From the NCBI RefSeq assembly GCF_900108245.1, contig NZ_FNUY01000003.1, positions 248,001-312,000 on the forward strand: a DNA stretch of 64,000 nucleotides, in the 5' to 3' direction. Of this stretch, positions 55,507 through 64,000 are shown piece by piece. The number at the start of each line of letters is the position of its first letter. Position 1 is the stretch's first letter. The notes under the pieces are model-generated. The model had not been told where the DNA came from. It ran no database searches and saw nothing but the letters and a program-made list of their open reading frames with translations. The DNA is from Allobosea lathyri. GTDB taxonomy: Bacteria; Pseudomonadota; Alphaproteobacteria; Rhizobiales; Beijerinckiaceae. A program made the translations under genes and the position numbers.

Positions 55507-55522
55507 TGGCATGGCCCGTGCA
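55507..55522 (+). promoter_or_regulatory. Candidate sigma-54 promoter for flgE
   Basis: TGGCATG-GCCC-GTGCA fits the -24/-12 consensus TGGCACG-N4-TTGCA, with GG (55508-55509) and GC (55520-55521) exactly 10 bp apart. Transcription would start near 55533, 47 bp before flgE. Confidence 0.6.
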
Positions 55523-55579
55523 GAGAACGCCTCGAAGTTTAGGGCTGCCCCGGGGGGCGCCTGTCGAGGCGAGGGTATC

Positions 55580-57007
55580 ATGGGTGTTTTCAGTGCGTTG
55601 ACGACGGCGGTCTCGGGGATGCAGGCGCAGTCCTATGCGCTTGAGAACATCTCCGGCAACATCGCCAATTCGCGAACCGCCGGCTACAAGCGGGTCGACA
55701 CGACCTTTGCCGATCTCGTGCCGGATACGGCCCTGAACCGCCAGATTTCGGGTTCGGTCGCCGCCTACAGCCAGTCGACCAACACGATCCAGGGCGATCT
55801 GAACGCCACCCGCATCGACACCAATGTGGCGATCAATGGTGACGGCTTCTTCGTTGTCGACCAGCGCCAGAGCGGCATCGGCGGCAACACCCAGTTCGCC
55901 AACAGCAATCTCTATACCCGGCGCGGCGATTTCGACTTCGACGCCAACGGCTATCTGGTCAATGGCGCCGGCTACTATCTGAAGGGCCTGAAGATCGATC
56001 AGGTGACGGGCCAGCTCGTCGGCACCCAGCCCGAAGTGCTGCGGATCACCAAGGAGCAGTTTCCGGCCAAGGCGACGACCTCGATCGAATATCGCGCCAA
56101 TATCCCAGCCTACCCGGCGACCGGCAACGCCAACAAGGCAACGCCTGGGTCGGAGCTGCTCAACCCCGCGAATTATGTGGCGGTTCTGCCCGCAGTGAAT
56201 CCAAACCCGCTCTCCACGACGGCTACGCCGCCCGGAGACGGCATCGTCAACGGCAACACCCTGCCGAACTTCCTGAAGGATTCGATTCCGGGCGGTCAGG
56301 TGACGGTCTACGACTCCCTCGGCAAGGCGACGAGCGTCGAGCTGCGCTGGGCGAAGGTCGACAATGGCAATGCGGCTGCCACGCCGCCTACCTCTGGAAC
56401 CTGGAACCTCTTCATCGGCGTCGACACCGGTGCGCCTGGTGCGGCGGTGGCCTATCAGAACGCCAACGTCAACGTGGCCTTCGGCATGACCGGCCAGCTC
56501 GTCACCCCGCCCGGCGGCAACATCACGATCCCCAATCTCACGATCAATGGCACCAACGTGCAGGGTGTCGTCATCAACACGGGTGGCAACGGGTTGACGC
56601 AGAACGGCGATGTCACCGGCCAGATCGACGCCCGCAGCATCCGTCAGGATGGCTATACCGCCGGCACGCTCGACCGGACCTCGGTCTCAGCATCGGGGCA
56701 GATCATCGGCACCTTCAGCAACGGCCAGGTCGTGGCCCTGGCGCAGCTCGCGGTCGCGCGCTTCAACGCCAGCAACGCGCTGAAGCGGCTCGATGGCGGC
56801 GCCTTCGAGGAGACGATCGAGTCCGGTCCGTCGATCGTCGGACTGGGCACCTCGCAGCTGATCGGCGGCAATGTCGAGCAATCCAACACCGATATCGCCG
56901 ACGAGTTCTCGAAGATGATCGTCACCCAGCAGGCCTATTCGGCGAACACCAAGGTCATCACCACGGCGCAGGAGATGCTGCGCGACGTGTTCAGCATCAT
57001 CCGCTGA
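55580..57007 (+). CDS. flgE: Flagellar hook protein FlgE
   Basis: A 475-residue hook protein, the polymer that forms the universal joint of the flagellum. The N-terminal D0 part (MGVFSALTTAVSGMQAQSYALENISGNIANSRTAGYK) and the FlgE/F/G block NVAINGDGFFVV are typical. The C-terminal D0 helix (NVEQSNTDIADEFSKMIVTQQAYSANTKVITTAQEML) is complete. It is exported by the flagellar type III system, so no Sec signal. GAGGG lies 4 nt before ATG 55580. First gene of flgE-flgK-flgL, with a sigma-54-type site before it. Confidence 0.96.
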   Translation: MGVFSALTTAVSGMQAQSYALENISGNIANSRTAGYKRVDTTFADLVPDTALNRQISGSVAAYSQSTNTIQGDLNATRIDTNVAINGDGFFVVDQRQSGIGGNTQFANSNLYTRRGDFDFDANGYLVNGAGYYLKGLKIDQVTGQLVGTQPEVLRITKEQFPAKATTSIEYRANIPAYPATGNANKATPGSELLNPANYVAVLPAVNPNPLSTTATPPGDGIVNGNTLPNFLKDSIPGGQVTVYDSLGKATSVELRWAKVDNGNAAATPPTSGTWNLFIGVDTGAPGAAVAYQNANVNVAFGMTGQLVTPPGGNITIPNLTINGTNVQGVVINTGGNGLTQNGDVTGQIDARSIRQDGYTAGTLDRTSVSASGQIIGTFSNGQVVALAQLAVARFNASNALKRLDGGAFEETIESGPSIVGLGTSQLIGGNVEQSNTDIADEFSKMIVTQQAYSANTKVITTAQEMLRDVFSIIR

Positions 57008-57069
57008 GCCGTCCTGACGATGAGTTCGTCGAGGTCCAGAAGGGCCTCGGGTAGCGGCAGGAGTTGACG

Positions 57070-58938
57070 ATGGGTCTCAGCACCTCATTGAACACGGCGA
57101 TCTCGGGGCTCAACGCCACGCAGATCGGCATCGGCGTCGTCTCGCAGAACGTTTCGAATGCGGGCACGACCGGCTATGTGCGGCGCACTGTCTCGACCGC
57201 CGACAGCCTGAGCGGGCTGACGGTCGGGACGCAGAGCACCCAGGTTCAGCGCCTGCTCGACAAGATCGTCCAGCATCAGCTCTGGCAGGAATCGTCGGGC
57301 GCTGCCTACACCTCGACGCGGGCCAACTCGCTGTCCAATCTCGACAAGCTGTATGGCGCGCCCGGCAGCGCGACGGCGCTCGACTCTGTCTACAGCAAAT
57401 TCACCAGCGCCTTGCAGGCCCTGCAGAACGATCCGTCCTCCTACAGCCTGCGCACGGCGGTGGTGGATAGCGCGTCCCAGCTCGCCAACCGGCTGAACAC
57501 GCTGTCCGATGGCGTGCAGACGCTGCGCACGCAGGCGGAAGGCGGCATCGCCAGCGGCGTGGCGAAGGTCAACGACCTGCTGGGCGCGCTGGCCAAGGTC
57601 AACGCCCGTGTCGTCGGCAGCCCCAACGACGCCGGCAGTGCGGGTCTGAAGGATCAGCGCGACCTGATCCTGTCGGAGCTGTCGCAATATATCGACATTC
57701 GCACCACAGAGGATGCGCGCGGCTCGGTCAGCATCGTCACGAATTCGGGCACGCAGATCTTCGACGGCCAGGCGGCGGTGACCTTCGGCTTCGACGAGCA
57801 TTCGTCGCTCGGGCCGGAGTCGACATGGAGCACGAACCCGGCGCAGCGCGGCGTCGGCACGATCACGATGACGGACTCGTCCGGCAATGTGAAGGACGCC
57901 ATCGCCGGCAATGTGTTCCGCTCCGGCGAGATCGCCGCCAATATCGAGCTGCGCGACAAGACGCTCGTCCAGGCGCAGGCCCAGCTCGACGAGATCGCGG
58001 CTCAGCTGTCGCGGGCGCTGTCGGATCGCGAGATTCCCGGCACGGCCGTGACCGCTGGTGCGGCAAGTGGCTTCGACGTCGATATGGCCGGCCTGAAATC
58101 AGGCAACAGCATCACGCTGGACTATAAGGTCACGCCGGGCGGGGCGACGCAGCGCTTCACCTTCGTGCGCGTTGAATCGGCGGCGTCGCTACCCCTGCCG
58201 AGCTCCGCTGGCGGCGATGCCAACAACCGCGTCATCGGCATCGATTTCTCCGGAGGCGACGCTGCCGTCGCGAGCCAGATCCAGGCGGCGATCGGCAGCG
58301 GCTTCACGGTTTCGAACACCGGTTCGGTGCTGCGTATCGTCGATGACGGCGCCGCCGGCACGCGCGATGTCGTGGGCCTGACCTCGCGCCCGACCAATAC
58401 GTCGCTGTCCTCGGTCGGCGGCGTTGTCGAGCTGCCCTTCTTCGTCGATGGCGGTGGTGCGGCCTTTACCGGTTCGTTCGAGGGCGGTTCGCAGGCGACA
58501 GGCTTTGCCGGGCGGATTTCGATCAACCCGGCGATCATCGCCGACCGCTCGCTCCTCGTTGCCTACAACACTTCGCCTGCGACCGCGCAGGGCGACTCGA
58601 CCCGGCCCGCATTCCTGCTCCAAAGGCTGACCCAGAGCCAGCGCAGCTTCACCAACGGCACGTCACTGAACGGCTCGACCGCGACGTCGAACCAGACGGT
58701 GTCGAACTTCGTGCAGCGCGTCGTCGCCTCGCAGGGGCAGGCGGTGGAAGCCGCCAAGCGCCTTGATGAGGGCCAGCAGGTGGCTTTGGCCTCGGTCCAG
58801 AGCCGCTTCCAGGAGACCTCGAAGGTCAATGTCGACCAGGAAATGGCGACGCTGATCGAATTGCAGGCGGCTTACGCCGCGAATGCCCGCATCATCTCGA
58901 CCGTGAAAGAGATGATGGACCTGCTGATGAGAGTGTGA
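57070..58938 (+). CDS. flgK: Flagellar hook-associated protein 1 (FlgK)
   Basis: A 622-residue hook-filament junction protein. N-terminal D0/D1 (SLNTAISGLNATQIGIGVVSQNVSNAGTTGYVRR) and C-terminal block (KVNVDQEMATLIELQAAYAANARIISTVKEMMDLLM) are the FlgK signature. AGGAG precedes ATG 57070. It lies 62 bp after flgE and 7 bp before flgL, on one likely transcript. FlgK and FlgL build the adaptor rings joining hook to filament. Confidence 0.96.
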   Translation: MGLSTSLNTAISGLNATQIGIGVVSQNVSNAGTTGYVRRTVSTADSLSGLTVGTQSTQVQRLLDKIVQHQLWQESSGAAYTSTRANSLSNLDKLYGAPGSATALDSVYSKFTSALQALQNDPSSYSLRTAVVDSASQLANRLNTLSDGVQTLRTQAEGGIASGVAKVNDLLGALAKVNARVVGSPNDAGSAGLKDQRDLILSELSQYIDIRTTEDARGSVSIVTNSGTQIFDGQAAVTFGFDEHSSLGPESTWSTNPAQRGVGTITMTDSSGNVKDAIAGNVFRSGEIAANIELRDKTLVQAQAQLDEIAAQLSRALSDREIPGTAVTAGAASGFDVDMAGLKSGNSITLDYKVTPGGATQRFTFVRVESAASLPLPSSAGGDANNRVIGIDFSGGDAAVASQIQAAIGSGFTVSNTGSVLRIVDDGAAGTRDVVGLTSRPTNTSLSSVGGVVELPFFVDGGGAAFTGSFEGGSQATGFAGRISINPAIIADRSLLVAYNTSPATAQGDSTRPAFLLQRLTQSQRSFTNGTSLNGSTATSNQTVSNFVQRVVASQGQAVEAAKRLDEGQQVALASVQSRFQETSKVNVDQEMATLIELQAAYAANARIISTVKEMMDLLMRV

Positions 58939-58945
58939 GCACGCC

Positions 58946-60448
58946 ATGACCATCACCTCCTATGGTACCGGCGCCTATCGCGCCGCCAAGCCGAGCGAAT
59001 TCGTCTCGACGCGCAGCCAGTTCGACGATCTGCAGCGCCAGCTCTCGACGAAGCAGCGTAGCGAGACCTATGGCGATCTCGGCATCGACCGGCGCACCAG
59101 CCTCGATATCAACGCCAAGGTCTCGTCGATCGATTCATGGCTTTCGGGTATCCAGCTCGCCAATGTGAACCTCAACCTGCAGACCAAGTCCGTCGAGAAT
59201 TTTGCCAAGCTGACCAATGAGAGCCGCAACGACGTCGTCTCGAACAGCTATGTCCCGACCTCGACGGGGCGCTCTGCGCCCCAGCTTCTCGCCGAGGAGA
59301 AATTCAAGCAGACCCTCGACCTGCTGAACATCAGCTCGAACGGGCGCTATCTGTTTTCCGGGCGGACCTCGGATCAGGAGCCGGTTGCGAGCTATTCCGA
59401 GATCATGGACGGGGATGCCACTCACGCGGGGCTGAAGACGCTGATCAGCGAGCGGCAGGCAGCCGACGGGATCACCGGCATGGGCCGGCTGACCGTTGCC
59501 ATGCCGACGACCACTACAGTCGCCATCGGGCGGGAGGCCGTCAATCAAAGCTATGGCTTCAACCTGACGAACGCCCAGACCAGTTCCGCAGCGATGGCTG
59601 CGACCTTCAACGCCGGACCGCCGGCGGATGTGTCGGTGGCGGTGACAGGCCAGCCGCTTCCGGGCGATACCCTGCGTATCCAGCTCAAATTGCCGGACGG
59701 CACCTCCGAGGAGGTCGTGCTGACTGCGCGCGCGCCCGGCATGACGCCGGTACCGGCGAACAGCTTCGAGATCGGTCCCAATGCCGCGACCACGGCCATA
59801 AACCTGCGCGACACGATGACGGCCGCGCTCGGCAAGGAAGCGCAGACGACGCTGCGCGCGGCTTCATCGTCGCTGACCTCGCTGAATTTCTTCGAATCCA
59901 GCACGAGCAACCCACCCGATCGCATTCCTGCATCGCTGGTGAATCCGCCAGCTGCGGGAACGCCCGCCGATACGGTAATCTGGTACAAGGGCGACGACGC
60001 CTCTGACCCAGCGCGCGGTACGGCCAGTGTGCAGGTCGACAAGAACCAGATCGTCGGGACGGGCGCACGCGCCAACGAGCAGGCCTTCGCCGTCGGCCTG
60101 GCGCAGTTCGCCGTGCTGGCGATCGAGACCTTTCCGGCCGCCGATGCCAACGCTCAGGCCGGCTATGAGGCCATGACCGACCGCGTGAGGACGCAGCTCA
60201 GCTATGGTGGCGGCGTGCAGAAGCCGGCCGAGATCATCACCGAGCTCGGTTCCGCGCAGACCTCGCTTGCTCAGGCCAAGGAACGCCATGAGAGCACCAA
60301 GAATTATCTGAACACGACGCTGGCGGGGATCGAAAATGTGACGACCGAAGAGGTCGCGACGCAGATCCTGGCGCTGCAGAACCAGCTGCAGGCGAGCTAT
60401 CAGGTGACGTCGCTGCTGTCGAAACTGAATTTGACCAACTATCTCTGA
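58946..60448 (+). CDS. flgL: Flagellar hook-associated protein 3 (FlgL)
   Basis: A 500-residue junction protein of the flagellin-like family. The N-terminal coiled part (RSQFDDLQRQLSTKQRSETYGDLGIDRR) and the C-terminal helix (NVTTEEVATQILALQNQLQASYQVTSLLSKLNLTNYL) match FlgL. It is longer than the E. coli protein (about 317 residues), because of a large central insertion, as in other alphaproteobacteria. The strong terminator at 60481 follows. Confidence 0.93.
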   Translation: MTITSYGTGAYRAAKPSEFVSTRSQFDDLQRQLSTKQRSETYGDLGIDRRTSLDINAKVSSIDSWLSGIQLANVNLNLQTKSVENFAKLTNESRNDVVSNSYVPTSTGRSAPQLLAEEKFKQTLDLLNISSNGRYLFSGRTSDQEPVASYSEIMDGDATHAGLKTLISERQAADGITGMGRLTVAMPTTTTVAIGREAVNQSYGFNLTNAQTSSAAMAATFNAGPPADVSVAVTGQPLPGDTLRIQLKLPDGTSEEVVLTARAPGMTPVPANSFEIGPNAATTAINLRDTMTAALGKEAQTTLRAASSSLTSLNFFESSTSNPPDRIPASLVNPPAAGTPADTVIWYKGDDASDPARGTASVQVDKNQIVGTGARANEQAFAVGLAQFAVLAIETFPAADANAQAGYEAMTDRVRTQLSYGGGVQKPAEIITELGSAQTSLAQAKERHESTKNYLNTTLAGIENVTTEEVATQILALQNQLQASYQVTSLLSKLNLTNYL

Positions 60449-60478
60449 GCCTAGTCGGTATATGTAGGCTGAAAGCAG

Positions 60479-60516
60479 AAGGCGCCGCCCCAGCAGGGCG
60501 GCGCCTTTCTTTTTTG
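60479..60516 (+). terminator. Strong rho-independent terminator of flgE-flgK-flgL
   Basis: GGCGCCGCCC and GGGCGGCGCC form a perfect 10-bp GC stem (12 bp with AA/TT) around CAGCA, followed by TTTCTTTTTT. It is the clearest terminator of the window, between convergent flgL and flaF. Confidence 0.92.
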
Positions 60517-60579
60517 AGCATGCTGCGTTTCCGAGTGAAATCGGTAGCTATAGCCTCGAAACCTGATCGAAGAGCGGGC

Positions 60580-60951
60580 TCAGCGGCCGCGCAGGCCGGC
60601 CGCGATGTCGCGGTTGATGCTGACGAGCACGGCCAGCGCCTGGGGCCGCGGATCGGCAGCGACGCGGAAGGTGTGATTGAAGATGAAGTTCGCGAGGCCG
60701 AGAATGTTCTGCTTGATGCCGACAGGCAGGGGATTGTCTTCGGCGATGATGGCCGAAACCAGCAGGGTCCAGAGCTTGCGATTATAGGTGAGGGCCTCGT
60801 CGAGGTCGCGGGCGCGGCCATCCCAGTCGTCGGCGACGGCTTGCAGACGCGTGGCGGCCTTGATCAGCAGCGAGGCTTCGAGTTCGCGAGGGGAGACGGT
60901 GGCTTGAGCCGTCCGGGCGGCGGAAGCGTAGGCGTTAAACCCGTGTTGCAT
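60580..60951 (-). CDS. flaF: Flagellar biosynthesis regulator FlaF
   Basis: A 123-residue cytoplasmic protein. The FlaF pattern is clear: NAYASAARTAQATVSPRELEASLLIKAATRL, then TYNRKLWTLLVSAIIAEDNPLP and GLANFIFNHTF. In Caulobacter and relatives FlaF is needed for flagellin translation or export and works against FlbT. Its first 17 bp overlap the end of flbT, so translation is coupled. Last gene of the flagellin-flbT-flaF group. Confidence 0.95.
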   Translation of the reverse strand: MQHGFNAYASAARTAQATVSPRELEASLLIKAATRLQAVADDWDGRARDLDEALTYNRKLWTLLVSAIIAEDNPLPVGIKQNILGLANFIFNHTFRVAADPRPQALAVLVSINRDIAAGLRGR

Positions 60952-61327
60952 TCTCGATGAGTTCCGCTTCGTACGCGATCAGCTTCTTGGCTGCCTTGAG
61001 AGCTTTGTAGAGATCGCTGCTTAAGATGCAGTTATTGATCTCATGGATGAAGGGCAGGGAACTCGGAGCCGCCTGGACGAAGTCGCGCACCAGCTCGAAA
61101 TAGGTCTCGTGCTGATGCATCGGATCCTGTGCCAGATACATCAGCTGGATCACCAGATAGATCTTCTTGGCCGGGCTATTGGCGCTTGCCGCCGTGAGAA
61201 TGTCCTTCTCGCGCAGGATCGGCGCTTCGCCCTCGATGAAGAAGCGCGTGCGTTGTTCGTCGTTGCGGATCACCACCTGGCCGATGATGATACGTTCGTT
61301 CGGCTTGAGCTCGACCTTGAGGGCCAT
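60935..61327 (-). CDS. flbT: Flagellin translation repressor FlbT
   Basis: A 130-residue protein with FlbT blocks LKVELKPNERIIIGQVVIRN, AKKIYLVIQLMYLAQDP and AELVRDF-like FELVRDFVQAAPS. In Caulobacter FlbT binds the 5' leader of flagellin mRNA and destabilises it until the hook is done. AGGA lies 5 nt before ATG 61327. It is 42 bp downstream of a flagellin gene, its probable target, and overlaps flaF. Confidence 0.96.
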   Translation of the reverse strand: MALKVELKPNERIIIGQVVIRNDEQRTRFFIEGEAPILREKDILTAASANSPAKKIYLVIQLMYLAQDPMHQHETYFELVRDFVQAAPSSLPFIHEINNCILSSDLYKALKAAKKLIAYEAELIENATRV

Positions 61328-61369
61328 GTCTGTCCTGCCTTCTGGCTGGGCGGCGCTTTACGGCCCGCG

Positions 61370-62674
61370 TTACTGGAAGAGACGCAACACGCCTTGATCG
61401 GCCTGGTTGGCCAAGGATAGGGCGGTCTGCGACAGCTGCTGGCGGGTGTTGAGCGCGAGCAGGCTGGCGCCTTCCTCGTTGGGATCGGCTGCAACGAGGT
61501 TGTCGGCGCCGGTCGTCAGCGTGTTGATCAGCTCTTTGGTGAAATCCTGCCGCGTCTGCACCACGGCCAGCTTCGAGCCCAGGGAAGACGAGGTGGCCCG
61601 CAGCGACGCCAGGGAGTTGGTCAGGGCATCGGCTGCCTTGTTGAGGTCGTTGTCGTTCTGCAGGCTGAATTCGCCCGCAATCGACGTCTGGAGATTGTTG
61701 GCCTTGCTGATGCCCAGCGATGCGGAGCTCAGCAGGTCGCCCTGAACGTCGATCTTGTTCTTGTTGCTGCCGGTCTTCTCGTTCAGCGTGATCGAGAGCC
61801 TGTCGCCGCCGAGCAGGTTGATGCCGTTGAAGCCGGCATCCTTGGCGAGCGCGTCGATCTGGTCGCGCAGGTCGTTGAACTGCTGGACCAGCGAGGTGCG
61901 GGCGGCGGAGGAGCCGACCTGAACCGCTGCCGAGACGTCGGCGGTGCCGACGAGCAGGGCCGATTCCGCAGCGTTGGTCGCGCTTGCCGCGAAAGCAGCG
62001 CCCACGCCGGTGCCAACATCGACCGACAGAGCGTCCGAGCCGGTGCCGACGATCGACAGCTTGCCGTCATTGCCGACGGAGGCGGTGGCGATGCCGGATT
62101 TGTTGATGCCTTCGACGAGGTCACGAACGGTCGTGGTCGCGGTGATGGCGATGTCGAAGGTGGTCGCCGTCGGAGTGGCGGCGGTCAGGCGGATCGTCGA
62201 CGACGCTGCGGCAAGGCCCGCATTGCCGGGGGTGCCAGCAGTTGCGGCGGCAGCGGTGCCCTGAACGAGCTTGTTCAGCGCGACGTCCTTGATGGTGCTG
62301 TTGGTCGCGATAGCTTCCGCCTGGTTGCCGAGAGCAAGGGTGCCGGCGACTGTCGGGCGGTTGGCGGCGGCTTCGTTCTGCGCCTGCTTGATCGTCGACT
62401 GCAGCGAGCCGACGAGCTTCGTGATCGAGTCGATGCCCTTCGAGGCAGCGGTGATCGTCTGGATGCCGTTGGAGATGCCGTCGAGCAGGCCCTTAAGCTG
62501 GCCGCCGCGATCGTTCAGATTGAGCGCGGTGAAATAGTTCACCGGATTGTCGATTGCGGAGTTGACCCTCTTTCCCGTCGCCAGGCGGTTCTGGAGCACG
62601 CCTTGCTGCGCCGTGGTCTGCTGCAGCGTCAGCAAATTGTTGCGAACGCCGCTGGAAAGAATCGTGTTGGCCAT
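61370..62674 (-). CDS. Flagellin, copy 1
   Basis: A 434-residue flagellin, the filament subunit. N-terminal block (ILSSGVRNNLLTLQQTTAQQGVLQNRLATGKRVNSAIDNP) and C-terminal block (NEEGASLLALNTRQQLSQTALSLANQADQGVLRLF) form the D0/D1 coiled coils. The middle is shared almost unchanged with copy 2. It starts 19 bp or so after purines in the leader; the leader upstream of ATG 62674 (about 110 bp) contains GGTTAACC and AT-rich DNA. Downstream are flbT and flaF on the same strand, so leader control by FlbT is likely. Confidence 0.95.
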   Translation of the reverse strand: MANTILSSGVRNNLLTLQQTTAQQGVLQNRLATGKRVNSAIDNPVNYFTALNLNDRGGQLKGLLDGISNGIQTITAASKGIDSITKLVGSLQSTIKQAQNEAAANRPTVAGTLALGNQAEAIATNSTIKDVALNKLVQGTAAAATAGTPGNAGLAAASSTIRLTAATPTATTFDIAITATTTVRDLVEGINKSGIATASVGNDGKLSIVGTGSDALSVDVGTGVGAAFAASATNAAESALLVGTADVSAAVQVGSSAARTSLVQQFNDLRDQIDALAKDAGFNGINLLGGDRLSITLNEKTGSNKNKIDVQGDLLSSASLGISKANNLQTSIAGEFSLQNDNDLNKAADALTNSLASLRATSSSLGSKLAVVQTRQDFTKELINTLTTGADNLVAADPNEEGASLLALNTRQQLSQTALSLANQADQGVLRLFQ

Positions 62675-62785
62675 CTCTGGGTCCCCTGAACGCGCGACTC
62701 GGCGCCTGTCCGGTTTGTTCTGGACCGATCATTGTTTGTTAAGGCTAATATTTGGTTAACCGGAGACGTCGGTTTGCAATGAATA

Positions 62786-62813
62786 AGGCGGCGGAGCTTG
62801 CGCTCCACCGCCT
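62786..62813 (-). terminator. Terminator of flagellin copy 2
   Basis: On the minus strand AGGCGGTGGAGC and GCTCCGCCGCCT form a 12-bp stem with one mismatch around GCAA, followed by TATTCATT. It lies about 50 bp after the stop codon of flagellin copy 2. Confidence 0.65.
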
Positions 62814-62864
62814 GTTGTCTTCGGCCCACATTCTGTGGGCAAGCCCGCTTCTGCGGACGAAGGA

Positions 62865-64000
62865 TCAGAACATCCGCAGGACGGCCTGGTCAGCCTGGTT
62901 CGACAGGGTGAGGGCGGTCTGCGAGAGCTGCTGGCGGGTCTGCAGCGCGAGGAGCTTGGCGCCTTCCTCGTTGGTGTCGGCCAGGACCAGGTTGTCGGCA
63001 CCCGCGGTCAGGGTGTTGATCAGGTCCTTGCTGAACTCCTGACGGGTCTGGACGACCTGGAGCTTCGAACCCAGCGAAGACGACGTGGCCCGCAGCGACG
63101 AAAGCGAGTTCGTCAGGGCATCGGCGGCCTTGTTGAGGTCGTTGTCGTTCTGCAGGCTGAATTCGCCCGCGATCGACGTCTGGAGGCTGTTGGCCTTGCC
63201 GATGCCCAGCGATGCGGAGCTCAGCAGGTCGCCCTGCACGTCGATCTTGTTCTTGTTGGTGCCGGTCTTCTCGTTCAGCGTGATCGAGAGCTTGTCGCCG
63301 CCGAGCAGGTTGATGCCGTTGAAGCCGGAATCCTTGGCGAGCGAGTCGATCTGGTCGCGCAGGTCGTTGAACTGCGCAACCAGCGAGGTGCGGGTGGCGG
63401 AGGAGCCGGCCTGAACCGCTGCCGTGACGTCGGCGGTGCCGATGAGCAGGGCCGATTCCGCAGCGTTGGTCGCGCTTGCGGCGAAGGCAGCACCGACGCC
63501 GGTGCCGACATCCACCGACAGGGCGTCCGAGCCGGTGCCGACAATCGACAGCTTGCCGTCGCTGCCGACGGAGGCGGTGGCGATTCCGGACTTGTTGATG
63601 CCTTCGACGAGGTCACGAACGGTCGTGGTCGCGGTGATGGCGATGTCGAAGGTCGTCGCAGTCGGGGTGGCGGCGGTCAGGCGGATCGTCGTCGACGCCG
63701 CGGCAAGACCCGCATTGCCAGGGGTGCCGGCGGTTGCGGCGGCAACGGTGCCCTGAACGAGCTTGTTCAGCGCGACGTCCTTGATGGTGCTGTTGGTCGC
63801 GGTAGCTTCTGCCTGGTTGCCGAGCGCAACGGTACCGGCGACTGTCGGCCGGTTGGCGGCGGCTTCGTTCTGCGCCTGCTTGATCGTGGACTGCAGCGAG
63901 CCGACGAGCTTCGTGATCGAGTCGATGCCCTTCGAGGCAGCAGTGATCGTCTGGATGCCGTTGGAGATGCCGTCGAGCAGGCCGGTGAACTGGCTGGCGC
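62865..64000 (-). CDS. Flagellin, copy 2 (N-terminus cut by window)
   Basis: A second flagellin gene, open to the right edge; about 377 C-terminal residues are seen and about 56 N-terminal ones are missing by comparison with copy 1. It ends NEEGAKLLALQTRQQLSQ and LSNQADQAVLRMF. About 30 residues differ from copy 1 over the visible part, and most of these lie in the last 175 residues. It has its own terminator, so it is transcribed separately from copy 1. More copies may lie beyond the edge. Confidence 0.95.
   Translation of the reverse strand, partial: ASQFTGLLDGISNGIQTITAASKGIDSITKLVGSLQSTIKQAQNEAAANRPTVAGTVALGNQAEATATNSTIKDVALNKLVQGTVAAATAGTPGNAGLAAASTTIRLTAATPTATTFDIAITATTTVRDLVEGINKSGIATASVGSDGKLSIVGTGSDALSVDVGTGVGAAFAASATNAAESALLIGTADVTAAVQAGSSATRTSLVAQFNDLRDQIDSLAKDSGFNGINLLGGDKLSITLNEKTGTNKNKIDVQGDLLSSASLGIGKANSLQTSIAGEFSLQNDNDLNKAADALTNSLSSLRATSSSLGSKLQVVQTRQEFSKDLINTLTAGADNLVLADTNEEGAKLLALQTRQQLSQTALTLSNQADQAVLRMF

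Overview
The window is about 64 kb of high-GC chromosomal DNA from a motile alphaproteobacterium, most likely a member of the Hyphomicrobiales (Rhizobiales). A Bosea or Methylobacterium-like organism is my guess; the window has no rRNA or marker gene to settle it. Evidence for this group is the flaF-flbT-flagellin cluster, the ferredoxin-NADP reductase of the thioredoxin-reductase type, and several families of palindromic intergenic repeats. Almost all of the sequence is coding, and long open frames antisense to real genes are common and were discarded. I saw no tRNA, rRNA, CRISPR array, transposase or integrase.

Layout from left to right. Positions 1-13.6 kb hold uptake and regulation: a truncated peptide-type ABC binding protein behind a GntR/FCD regulator; an alpha/beta hydrolase; an MFS transporter and the MarR regulator that probably represses it through near-identical operators; an MgtC-like membrane protein; a proline-rich mini-protein; an oligopeptide ABC system (binding protein, two permeases, M20 peptidase, no ATPase) divergent from a LysR regulator; and a stand-alone SNF2-type helicase. 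Positions 13.8-27.2 kb are a glycogen metabolism island (malQ, glgB, glgA, two GlgX-type debranching enzymes, glgP) arranged as several short units on both strands, without glgC. Positions 27.3-31.8 kb carry a 59-residue membrane peptide, an SDR, and urate catabolism (PuuD urate oxidase with a cytochrome c tail, UraH, and a PuuE-UraD fusion).

Positions 32-44.5 kb hold a large YfhO-like membrane protein, ferredoxin-NADP reductase, a GlcG/HbpS-like protein, a BON-LysM protein, a TRAP transporter (binding protein, small and large membrane subunits) followed at once by a rhodanese, then a lone molybdenum hydroxylase large subunit with two c-type cytochrome genes. Positions 44.5-55.4 kb are housekeeping and envelope genes: XRE-cupin regulator, EamA transporter, atypical SDR, LpxH-like phosphoesterase with an overlapping glycosyltransferase, Kef-type antiporter, MoxR ATPase, SixA-like phosphatase and a YcjX/YcjF pair. 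Positions 55.5-64 kb are flagellar: flgE-flgK-flgL, a strong terminator, then flaF, flbT and two tandem flagellin genes on the other strand, the second cut by the window end.

The best leads for follow-up are: the Mo-hydroxylase/cytochrome cluster with its perfect 18-bp palindrome; the orphan SNF2 helicase; the 36-bp GntR palindrome; the paired MarR operators; the flagellin pair whose centre is more conserved than its C-terminus; and the small proteins. I did not find a clearly new multi-gene defence or biosynthetic system.
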